64,000 nt of DNA, taken from positions 41,117,410 to 41,181,409 of the forward strand of contig RSEF01000005.1 in the NCBI GenBank assembly GCA_003993805.1. Reading direction: 5' to 3'. Source of the stretch: Himantopus leucocephalus. Taxonomy: Eukaryota; Chordata; Aves; Charadriiformes; Recurvirostridae. The position numbers and the translations under genes are program-made. Below are positions 38,401 to 49,600 of the stretch, piece after piece; position 1 is the stretch's first letter; every line of letters begins with the position of its first letter. The notes below the pieces were generated by a model. The model did no database searches, was not told the DNA's origin, and saw only the letters and a list, made by a program, of their open reading frames with translations.

Positions 38401-39314
38401 CAAAGAGAGGCAGAAACTTTAGAACCTACTTCATGCTAAAGTAATCCAGCAAGCTGAGCTCTCTTCTTCACACCCAAACAAGACAGGGTTTCGGAAAACT
38501 CCAGCCTCATCTTGGCCACCGTCCCGTAAGTAATACTGGACATGTAAAGACATGTCCACATGGCTCGCTGTGTATCACTTTGCTCATGCCAGGTTTGCAT
38601 ACAAAGTCACCCACCTTTTAGTGCCCTGACCGCAACTCCAGCAGCTCTAGACTCACCACCTCTGGGATTCCCAGGGGACACTGGAACTTCAGTTTCTGCA
38701 TTCTTCGTAACATTCACCATCACTTTATCTAACCTCTGTCTTGAGTTCAGCATAAGACAACTTTGTTCCCACAAGGAGCTTCTAAATAGTACCATGACCC
38801 AGCACAATGCTACAGAGATAATCCGTGAGACTCACATATGCTGCTCACTCTTCTTTAGTTAGTGCTCATGGCCTGGAAGCCAGAATCAAGGCTAGATGCT
38901 GGTTTCATAACATGTGAGAACATCTGCCTAGTTATATGGTGCAACACACGCAGCCAGTCAATGCTATGCTCACTGAAGATGGGGTAAACCTTTATACAGC
39001 CCCGGAAACAGTGTTTTCATCATTTTACAGGCAGCAATGCTAATGGACACAGAATCATGTTGCAGAATCTTCTCAAGTTTTAAAGTTATTATTTTAATCC
39101 TTAAGCTACAAAAAAAAAAAGTCCAAGGAAAACCAGTGATAAACTGAATGCATTTTGGTAGAGCTGGGAACAGCTCAAGCCCAGAGAATTTGTCAACCTA
39201 CTAATTACTCCGTTGTTTGTTGGCAGACACTTGCAGGTACATCATTTCTACCCTGCAATCTGAAAGCATTTTGTACAACTTAGAAGGGTGCAAAAGACTC
39301 AAACTCCCCCTCTT

Positions 39315-39352
39315 CTCCTGACTTCATCTAAACCTCCTGACTTCATCTAACC
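39315..39352. repeat. 19-bp tandem pair
   Basis: The unit tcctgacttcatctaaacc is followed immediately by a second copy with one change near its end. No gap or N lies nearby, so it appears to be a true short tandem duplication. Confidence 0.85.
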
Positions 39353-39782
39353 CTCTTGACAGTACAGTGAAGCACAAGCAGTACAAATACCTGCATCTCA
39401 AAGAGTCAGGTAATACACAGTGAGATGAAAAAGTAATTGCACCAACTGCATTATTAATTTACGTAAGAGAGTCCTTAAAATATTTTCTGGCATTACCAGC
39501 TGCTTCAGCCCATTTTCCAGCCTATTGCGGAGAGACCTCACAGTAGCCTGCGAGCCCCAGCCCAGAATCCTGCCTCTTCCCAGAAGCTCACAGGTCCTGG
39601 GTTCAGGCAGGCATCCTGAAAGGCTGCAGTGGAGAACTGCCCTCTCCCCCCTGAAGCAGACCTCAGTGAGACACCCGAAGACCTAGAGAGGCCCCTCGCC
39701 CATGGACAGCACTAACCACTTGGATTCCCTCTGCACAGCCCTGAAAGAACGCTGAACTGAGAAGGCAGCATTTTTAAAATAT

Positions 39783-39792
39783 TTTATTTATT
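39783..39792 (-). terminator. Distal polyadenylation signals of AREL1
   Basis: Two overlapping AATAAA hexamers on the minus strand within AATAAATAAA, about 3.04 kb past the AREL1 stop codon. They are the last strong signals before the intergenic region. Confidence 0.6.
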
Positions 39793-41418
39793 ATACAAAC
39801 TATTTACAAAATCAGCTACTACAACCACAGGCTTCCAAATTTTGGCTGAACTCTGCCAGAAATTCACCAGAGGGAACTAGGATTTGACTTGTATCAGCCA
39901 CAGCTCCTGGCTTCTAAAAACATGCAACATGGCCTGCAGATGCAGGGTGAAGCCAGGCCCTCTGCACCTCAAAGCAGCTTCAGGAAACACGGAACCTGTC
40001 TGAGAGGATACCAGGATCCTAAGATTTCTACGGAAGGGCCTCTAGTAAGTGCGAATAAATAAAGGGTAAAAAGAAAAGTAACGAACCTCTGCCAGAAGTA
40101 ACATACAGTATAGGTGACCAAAGCACATCCCCGTTGCCAGTGTTAAGGGCAGCATAAAAAGTCACTGCCCTGGGAAAGGGTATAAAGCTAGAGACAAGTT
40201 TGGAAACATCGTGATGGAACTCCGAAACATGGGACCAGCTAGGGGCCTGTGGAAACAACGGGGATGGGTTTAGTTGACTAAGAGCACCCATCACAGTTCT
40301 GACTGCACTTGTGTTAAGAAAAAAGTCCTTGGCATCTGCACAGCTGCTGGGAAGCATGGAGTGCTGGCTGCAAAGCAATGAGAAGCATTTAGGAGCTCTT
40401 TCCAGCAGAGGAAGACTGCCCAATGTCCAACTACTTCGTCCTCAGAATAAAAAAGTCCAGCTCAAGATAAGTAGGGAGAAGATTCCTGAGGAAGATGTCA
40501 CTGGCAGAGTTGGCCCGTAGCTACAAGGCTGGAAACACCCTCACCAGGTGAGACTGCAAGACAAGGCTGCAACGTGGGAACAGCACCAAGCTACACCTCC
40601 CAACAAACAGGAGTTAAGCTGACCACCGCCACCTCCTCACAGTCCCTGGAGAAAGCAGAGAAGTGGTGGCATGGAGAACACAGGAGCTGTACTCTACTGA
40701 CCATGGAAACCATCTGCAGTGTAAATAAAACGTTACCATGCTCACCACCCAAAGGAGGTCAGGACCTTGCAGAATGGAGCCTGCACTAAAAAAGAGAGAA
40801 CAGCCATTACTAAAGTCATCTGTCAGAGCACAACAGTGGCAACTCTCAAGCTGGCAGCCTCCCAGCACCTCAGTGCCAGTGAGGGAGTGAATTCACAAGG
40901 CAGAGAAATCCCCCTGAGTAGTCTCAATGCTCAGCTGGCTGCTTTTTGGCACCAAAATGGCTTATTTTTTTCTGTACAGAAGTAACACACTCAGCCCAAG
41001 AACAGCTAAGATGCTGCCTTAAAAACATTTTCTAGGTGTAGAGTGTTTCCCCCAAATTCCCAGTCAATTCAACTAAGCTATACTGGAAAAGCACACACAG
41101 TTATCTTAAAATACCCATACTTTGCAGAAGTCTGCCCGGATCAGCTTGAGGACAGCAGAAGGGGGCTGAAGAGGATGATGCGACTTTATCTAATACAGTG
41201 TTCTAATATTAGCTCAGGGATGCCAGTCTGAGACTTCATTCTGGAAGAAATCCAGCGAAAGCTTACATTGCAGGCAGTAGCAATGCAGGTTTCTCACACT
41301 TTGACTCCTGCATGTCTTTGACTCCTGACCTGAACTGTCTAAGGGACTGTTGAGAACTTAAAGATCTTGAATTTTGCTTTACTGAAGAACTCATCAGGAT
41401 TCCCAGATTCCCCTTCCC

Positions 41419-41424
41419 TTTATT
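41419..41424 (-). terminator. Possible proximal polyadenylation signal of AREL1
   Basis: A single AATAAA on the minus strand about 1.4 kb past the stop codon. Use of this site is unproven. Confidence 0.35.
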
Positions 41425-42828
41425 TCCCTGGAAGGGCTAAATGGGCTGCCAGCAACACCACACCCCAACCATAAGCTTACTTCTCACGCTGGTCCGCCCA
41501 CTCTTCTCCCCACAAGCCAGACAATGGTGAGTGCAGGCTGTTGAGTGACCACTTGAACCAAGCTCTAGTTAACAATTTGTGCTGGAAAGCCAGCAGCACT
41601 GAATGGAACAGGAGAAAAGGAGAGCTGAAGAAATAAGGTAGGAAGATTGGGAGGACAGAAAGCAAGCTGCTCTCCAGGCACCAGCACCCCTCTGGAAACT
41701 CTGCCTGAAATGCAGTAGAGAAAGAGAAGCCTCAGGCTGCTGCATGATAGAGGTAGAAGCCAAGACCCTGTGGGATGCCCAGGTGGAGGTACCACATTCT
41801 GCCCAGTACCACCACCCCCACAACAAATGCAAGCCCAGTGCACACTGTAGCTGCTTACTGACCTGTCACTGTTACTACATAACATACATACCCTGAAGGT
41901 GAATGTGGGATAGGCATTGGTGCTCAGCATTGAGGGATCACACTCATGCCCATACTCTCTCTCCTGAGGAGGGGAAAAGAAGGCAAGGGCATGGGACAGC
42001 TTCCTGTGCAACATCAACTGTCAGAAACATTCAATGGAGGATAAACTCCTCTTCCAGTTCATTTGCAGAGGCTCATTACCAGCCACTGCTGGAGAAGGAC
42101 GCTTCTGCTGCTGGACCCTGGCGGAGGTAGTACAGGATCACTGTCAGGGCCAGCACTTGTGCTCCAATGAGATTGTTCTCCCCTTCGGGTTACTCTCTCC
42201 AGTGGATACTGCCCATTTTTCTCTGTGGCACAGGAGACAGCAGTATCCAGAGCAAGATAGAGGAGAATCAGAAACCCTTCTGGGTGAGGTGCTGAAAGGA
42301 TGGACAACCCTATACTCTTCATGAGTCATAGAGTTAGATGAGCTATTGGGGAGCATCACTGGGTAAGTTGAGCCAAGACATGGACAATTACTAAGGCTTC
42401 CTGTGAGCCAGGCTTCCAGCAGAGCTCCATGCTCGTCTTCCCTCTTCCTCCCAGAGAGCTAAGATAACATCAGCTCAGCACATCTCCTGCACCTCACTGT
42501 AACTTCTGCTTATGAACTTCATCTTCTCACAGAAGGATGGGTGTACAGGGTGCAGGGAAATCAATCTCCTTGATGAATGCACCACAGTCCTTTTGCTGTT
42601 TCACATTGAACCGAAGGGAGAATGAGGGAAAGGGAAAAGATGAGCTCTTGATGACACATTTAGGATACCGAAAGGCCACGTGACATCTTCTGGATGACAA
42701 ATTCCTTTACATGGAGTCTTTGCTCTGCCTCCATTGCCCATGTGAAGGGAAGGAGAACAAGCAGAGGACTGAACCTGGGTCTTGCCCTGAAGAGCCAGGA
42801 GGCTAAGTGCTCTCCTGGAAAGGGGAAA

Positions 42829-42931
42829 TCACAGCATGCCAAAGCCCTCACAACCCTCACTGATAGCTAGCTGCAGCATCTTGTGCACTTCTTCATAGGA
42901 GTCATACGTAGGGAGGCACAGCTGGTTAAAA
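42829..42931 (-). CDS. AREL1: AREL1 terminal coding exon 18
   Basis: After an acceptor TTTTACAG the exon supplies the last base of the catalytic Cys codon, then [20 protein letters not shown] and [13 protein letters not shown] followed by TGA at 42831-42829. The ending GFGML and the total length agree with mammalian AREL1. The HECT-typical aromatic residue near the C-terminus (Phe at -3) is present. Confidence 0.97.
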
Positions 42932-45900
42932 CTGTAAAACAAAAGAAAAATTCAATTCAGACTAGCTCTAAGAGGTGACTATCCCCATCAGCTGCTTTTG
43001 GATGGGTTGACACGAGTGTCACACACATTACATGTTATACACTGCCCACCACAACTAGCAATTCCCAAAAGCATGATGCAGAAAGTCCTACCACCCCAGG
43101 ATACTTGCCAAGTGTGAGCTGTCGGCAAAGTACTGTGAGTTGGAGCCGCAATGATCTGGAAAGATGGACAGAGCGCAGCAAACCCTCCTGGGGGCAGCTG
43201 GGAGGAACCAGTTGTGAACTGCAAGAGCCTGGCCAGCTCTTCCTGCGTGAAACTGGAGACCACAGTCCAAAACCACCTCATGACCTGTTAAGAAACAGGA
43301 AAGGTAAAGCCAGGTCAGCCAAGCAAATCAAATAAGCATATAAGCAAGTTGCAAGAAGATCAGCCAATTGCCCTTGCAAGCAAGTGCTCTAATAATAGAA
43401 TTTTCTTTTTGTTTTACCAGGGTGACACATAGAGGCAAGTATTACATAGTTTCTTCTTATCAGTTAAGAGATGTCCCACGCTACTACCTCCCACCAGTCC
43501 TTTCCCTTAAAGCAGAAAGGCTTCTGCTATCCCCACGGAGATTTTATTTTTAGAAATACCTGCATAGGCAATGAGGTAGGTTTACAATGCAGAAGCTCCT
43601 TTGCTTCTTGCACTATGCTAATCTTTTGCTTTTTCACATCCTCTGGTACTTTTGCAGGCCAGTGGAACCATCCCAGTGTTTACAGCTAGAAGTTTGTACT
43701 CCCAATCTGTTTTCATCTTGGGTGTTTTGGCAGCTTCCGTTATTTTTCTAGATGAAGTTGCTACCATTCCCATACCCCTCCCACTGGGAAAAGCAGGGAG
43801 GGATGGGAACAATTACAGGGTACAAATTTAGGCTACTGCATCAGTAGTCTTTACCACCGCACTGAATTCCAAACACTCCACGTGGGCTGCAATCATGATC
43901 TTCAAGCATCCCTTAGAGATAAGTATATCACCATGAATGTCTTCAGCAGCAATAATTCCCACCGATTCCTCCTGATTCCCTGCTAAACTGTTCTTAGTTA
44001 GTGCTTTGTTGGCTTTTCTTAAAAAGACCACTGCTGCTGTTTTTTTTCCTGCTGGTAACACATAAGCATCATCTCTATAGTCAGCCAGGTTGAAGGATAT
44101 CTCTAGGTGGGGAAACATTATTTCCTAATCCGTGCAGTCCTACTCCTGAACCCTGAATCTTCCAGTTCGCCCTTCTGGAAGCCTAATTTCCAGCCAAGAA
44201 ATCTGTTCCCAGTTTAAGTTGTCTTCTGCTGTAGTTGGGATAACTGTTTTCAGCAAGCAGGAGGGAGAAATCCTTTCACTTGCCTTCTCACGGAAGTGCC
44301 AAGATCCTCCTACCACTACAGCATGTGCCTTGAAGTCACAGACGCTGATATCTCCAGTACCACACATAAGCAACTGAAAGGCAAGAAACTGCAGTCAGAA
44401 AGTCAGGAGCCCAGGAAACCAGGCAACAGCAACTGTGCAAATCACAAATGTTTAAAATGCTTAGAGAAGAAACATTCTGGCTTTATTCCAGATCAGAAAG
44501 CGCTTCATTTGTCAGAGAGGAGGGGAAGTAAGGATAGACATGCTTAGGGCAGCAGCAATTACCTCAAGCTCATTCTCATCAAAAATAGCCAGGAGGTTCT
44601 CAGGAACTAACTCGTTAAGACCTGGAAGAGAAGAGGAGAGAAGAGCAGCAAATGCTACCCCCTGGGAGATAAAGGCAGAAAGGAGCGGGGAGCAGACAGC
44701 ATGTTACCTTTCAGGAAGTGATCCACCTCCTCCCTAACCTGATTGGCCAGCCTGTATTGCGCAAGCAGATTTAGATACAAGATTTTGTTTTCATTGGTCA
44801 CTGGTACCTGAGCACCTCCCGTCACCAGTTCCACCACCTGAAAAGAGGAGAACACTTGATTCGAGTGTGACCAGCAGCATTCCCCAGATCTGAACTCCCA
44901 ACCAGAATAAACCCAAGCAAGGATCTGCTACCCATAGTAAGCTCAATTTTCTCGGGTACATAGAGTTCTCACCCTCCCCTGCTGCAGGCAGAAGGGGTTA
45001 AACTGTCCCACCTTCAGGAACTGCTTCCCTCACCTTCTCAAGTTGTCCTGTTTTGCTATACTTCTCTTCAGCAAAGACCAGATCCATCTCACTCACATCA
45101 TTGTTCAGTATGAAACAAACTTTGGATTTATAGAATTCTGGGTCGTCCGTTTCAAAATACTGTGTGAAAGAAAAAGAAAGCAGGGACATGGAGGGAAGAA
45201 AAAAACCCTCACATATATTGTTAACCAGGACTCTAGATCTGCTTCTATTACACCAACATTCAACCTCCCCCCAGATCAACACAGGCTTCAGACAAGGCTG
45301 GGAAGCTTTACCTTGTAATGCATACGAAGTCCTATGATCTGAGCCAGGAAGGATCGGGTGAAGCGAGCTCGAACCAGTTGTTTGTAAGCACCTCCCAGAG
45401 ATGATTCATAAAGACACTTTCCTACTAGGCGACCTGCAAATTCATACACTTTGAGTCGTAAATATGTGGGACGCCCTGGATTTGGATGCACCTGCAAAGA
45501 GGAAGCAAAATGAAACATCCAAGTACCAGACAAGACTAGCACAAATAGCAAGTATGGGACCAGTTCAAGTCACTGCATCTCTCAGGCTGCCCCAGGAGCT
45601 TTAGTGTAATATTCTCAAAGCCAAGCAATAGAGATAAAATGTCTGAACCTGCCTAGAAAGAATACAAAATGTTTCACGTGCACAGGCCAGAAGCTGTACG
45701 AGAGCAAAAATGGATTCTGAAACACTCAGACCCAACAAAACCTCTAGGCATTCTGAGGCCACCTCTTCCTGCCCAGAATTCCAGTCTTCCCTGCTGACTA
45801 GGCACCCTCTGCTGTTCATCCAGCCAGTCCTTTGACACTTCAATAGGTTAAGACCGTTAAGCAAAGCTTTGAGAAAGGCACTGGAAGCGACTGTGCAAGC

Positions 45901-46580
45901 AAGCTAAAGAATAAGTAAGGTTGCACACCACTTAACGAATTTAGCAGCAACATTATTTAATCAGCAGCATGTCGATGCACACAGTTCTGTGCATTCAGCA
46001 TAGGACTGCAGACTCACCAAGGCCTGGTTGTTATCACTAAAGCGGGTGAAGAGTTGATTGGTGGTATCAAATAAAGCCTTACAGATGAGCTCAAACCACT
46101 CTCTGCGTGGACCTCCCCAGTCCAAAGCTACAAGATAAAACAAGCTTGGTCATCCACGGCTCATCAATTCAAGAGTTTGATGCATGCTGCTCAGTATTAC
46201 CCGACACGAGAGCTCATCACAGTGAACAGCTCCATAGCGAAAAAGCAGTACACAGGGACTCCAGAACTCTAGGTTCTGCTCCCAAACCTAGTCTTAATAT
46301 TTTTCACTTGGGCTTCAGGTCCCTACATAAAGTAGGGATTGAATAGCACCAGCAGGATAATTCACTAACATCTGCGAGAAAGTGAAAGGGCTGGAAAGCC
46401 ACAAAACATAGACATGCTACAAGAAACCAGAATTTCAGACTAAAACTACTCCACTGTCATTCCTTTCACTTCCTCCTCAAATACATTCACCGGATAACTC
46501 ACCTTCTTCATCCTGAAAAATCACTTCAAAGTTTTTGCTCCAGTCAGAAACCGAAAAATTTCGTGTTGCTTTAAAAGACT

Positions 46581-46613
<33 letters not shown>

Positions 46614-49600
46614 NGTTACTGCTTGGCACCCCATAACCACTATGCAATCATTCACATGTAGATGGGCAATTTAAGCAATACAAAACCCAAGAAACAGTCT
46701 AGTACTCTAAAGTATAAAAATGAGAATTAGGAACTCCTAAGGTCTAATTCTTATTTGTCCAAAGCCATGGAAGCCAGTTCCTCATTTTCTATTATGAGAC
46801 CCATTATCCACATAAATACAGCTCATCTTAAAACCAGTGTGAGGTCTTAGCACAGCACAAATGTATCCCTCTCAAGACTGCAGTACAGTATTGTTTAAAA
46901 TATTAAAATGCTTGTGGGAAGGAGCAATTTCTGTAAAGCACTGTCAACCCACGAGTTAGATTTAAAAAAGGAATGTTTCAGAGAGCATTAGAAAATAGCT
47001 TAAAGGCTTCACTGAGTTCATACTTAACACAAGTCACAATGAAGAAAAGTAACAAAATATTTCAAGTGTCTAGAACTTCCTGTGTCCCAGTCCTGGATTT
47101 CAATTAAAGAAAATTTAAAAGCTACACAGCAGTCCTCAGTCATACAGGTAGCTTTGGCTTAGCTTATCTTCAAATAGGTTACAGCATCACACTAGTCACA
47201 CCTCTGGGCAAAAAACACTGGTCACATTCATCGTGCCCGTCAACCTTGGACACTAAAGCTTACGTTTATTATTATTATGGCACTTAATTTACTTTGTCCT
47301 ACTAGGCTGTAATACCAGCACTCATGACAGTGAAGGAATTTCCAAAATAGCAGGATGAAATAGTCATGGAAATACTGTTAAGAAGTGAAGTCATTTGGTA
47401 GCAAGCTATTAACCGAAACATAATCTCGTAAACACTGCAAGCTCATATGTGCAGAAAATATTCCAAAACACAGATTTACTGAGTGTAAATCACGGGAAAT
47501 CCCAGCCACTCCCGCTTTCCCCAGAAATGTTCTTTTCCATCTTTATAACATTACTGTTATGAGACACATGTGGAAACAATAAGTCTGGGTAACTGCCTGC
47601 CCTGCATGCACAGTATTTAGAATGTCAGTTACCAACTGCATTATATGAATGACTCTTAAGTTCGACTTCAGAAACACATCAGCTCAGGTCAGCATTGGTG
47701 AAGACTTAACTCAAGGACTCTACAGAATATTTTATCATCACACTGAAACACTAGTAGAAGCCTGTGGGTGCAAGAGCTTCATGCATGCAGCTCAGTAACA
47801 CCTGACTTGACAGCTTATCTCACTTAATGGCTCTGTACCAGAAAAAATGGTATATAAAGACTCAGAAGCTCTAGGTTCTGCTCCCAAATCTGGTCCAGGT
47901 AGACAGTCTCTCTCTGGGCCTCAGGTTCCAATTTAAAGCGGGGACAGAACAGCACCAGCAGATTTCCTGCTTTTACAGGCTATGCATACATTTACCGGCT
48001 ATGCATGCCTTTACCATAGACATCTCTCAGGGCTTGATTTACTCTGCGACGAGTTCCTTAAAAATTTATCAGAGCTGAAGTTTCCTAATTACTTAAGAAA
48101 TTGATCTGATCTTAATGGCTGTCGAGAAGGAACACAGCATCCCACACAATACCAAACCCAAACACAGAGGAGCTACCTTGAGATCATCTTCCCCCCACCC
48201 CACCCCGTCTCAAGCTGTCTACTGGCATCTGCCTTGAAACAGAAGGACTAATAATTTTTAGCATGGTTGCCCTAGCGCATGCCAGTTTGGATTTCTTTAG
48301 GCACTGAGCAGAAGAAGGATGGAGGAGCACTGGGCTTACACAAAGTGACATGTACACTCACCGACTCCAGCAGACAATGACGGCTGACCTTCAGCGTGAC
48401 CTTCGAATGAGGTCTTTTCATATGTACCTGACGTAGCTCTCGCTGAAAGAAGTTCACTTTGTCCTGAAAGGTCTCCGAGCCTCCTGAGAATAGTGACAAT
48501 TCGGGTCAGACCTGAGCTGTCAACACCTTGAACAACTTGAAGGCATTCTTAAGACTAACTGCACAGGTCAGCTTTATAGCCCAAGGATGAGTTTATTACA
48601 GCAAAGTTTGGAAACAGAACTCTAAAGGCAGTTTGCAGTTAGTCTTGCTGACATTCGGATACTCACGGGTGCACTTTCAAAGAGCCTGACAGAAAAGCCA
48701 AACTGAAAAAAGGAACAGCTGGCACGATGAAATACATTAATTGGAAGCACCAACAGGAACAGAACATGAGACTCCAGGAATCAGTTCTCATCAGAGGTCA
48801 TTCAGTGCTGACAATTTTCAATCCCAAGGGAAACTAGCAGACTCAAGTGCTAACTTCCTGACTACTGTACCCACCTCACCACACTTTTACCTATGTTTTT
48901 ATGCAGGGAGCGAATGAAAGTGGCTGCCAAGATGTTCCTCTCCTTGCAGCTGAGCTCCACAGGGGGTTGGATCCCATCATCCACCACCAGTGTCAGTAAT
49001 TTGTGCACAGGGTCAGGACCAAGGTATGAAAACTAGCAGCAAAAAGATGCAAGAAAGGGTCAACCCATCATGCAGAAGGCACAGCATGTTCAGTAGACAG
49101 AGCAACACCATTTGCGCTCCAGGACTTCCTCTGCTTACCCATGCAGATGCAGTTAACATCCAGTTCAAGCATCCAGACTCCAGATAGGAGGCTGCGTCAA
49201 AACTCACACCCTAGCCTAGGGGCTTCAGTGGACACAATCACAGCATTTTAGCAAGGTTATGATGAAAACAAAACAAGAGAAATGCAAAAGAAATCAAGAT
49301 TTTTGCCTAGGATTGGGACAAAAGGCAGGAAGGACCGATACAACTGGCTCCTATCCATAAATATTAGCAGAATTTAAGCACTGAGAGGGAATTCCGAAGT
49401 CTGAATTTTACGCAACAAAATGTTGCTCTCTGGGTGGCAGCCCTTCTCTCCAAAAGCCAAAATCAGACCACCGTTCACAAGGACCACAAGCTAATAATAT
49501 GGACGTGCAGCAACAGCTGGGTGGAAAGAGGCTCACCTTTGTGCCAGGACATACTCTAAAGGTGAAAAGGCGCCATGGAATGATCTTCAGGTAGAATTCT

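Larger units (their letters stand above)
18700..39760. other. Intergenic region between LTBP2 and AREL1; no gene recognised
   Basis: About 21 kb lie between the LTBP2 promoter and the AREL1 3' end, both genes being on the minus strand. I find no exon with recognisable homology and no spliced series. Contents I can support are a CR1 fragment near 29.1 kb, a MIR remnant near 27.7 kb, a duplication around an N at 29452, short homopolymers (for example A-run near 22940), a 12-base tandem pair at 20322-20345, a 19-base tandem pair at 39315-39352, and AT-rich blocks at 23.9-24.4, 29.9-30.2, 34.2-34.6 and 35.5-35.8 kb that could be regulatory. Open frames up to 356 codons are compositional. Confidence 0.7.
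39770..42828 (-). other. AREL1: AREL1 3' untranslated region (predicted)
   Basis: Directly downstream of the AREL1 stop codon there is no further coding similarity. On the minus strand two overlapping AATAAA polyadenylation signals lie at 39792-39787 and 39788-39783, followed by an AT-rich stretch, predicting cleavage near 39770. This gives a 3' UTR of about 3.06 kb. A proximal AATAAA at 41424-41419 (minus) could give a shorter form of about 1.4 kb. The UTR end is inferred from signals only. Confidence 0.65.

Noticed and set aside
38985..39065. Possible antisense MIR (catcattttacaggcagcaa)
   Set aside because: Only one short block matches; the flanks do not continue the consensus.
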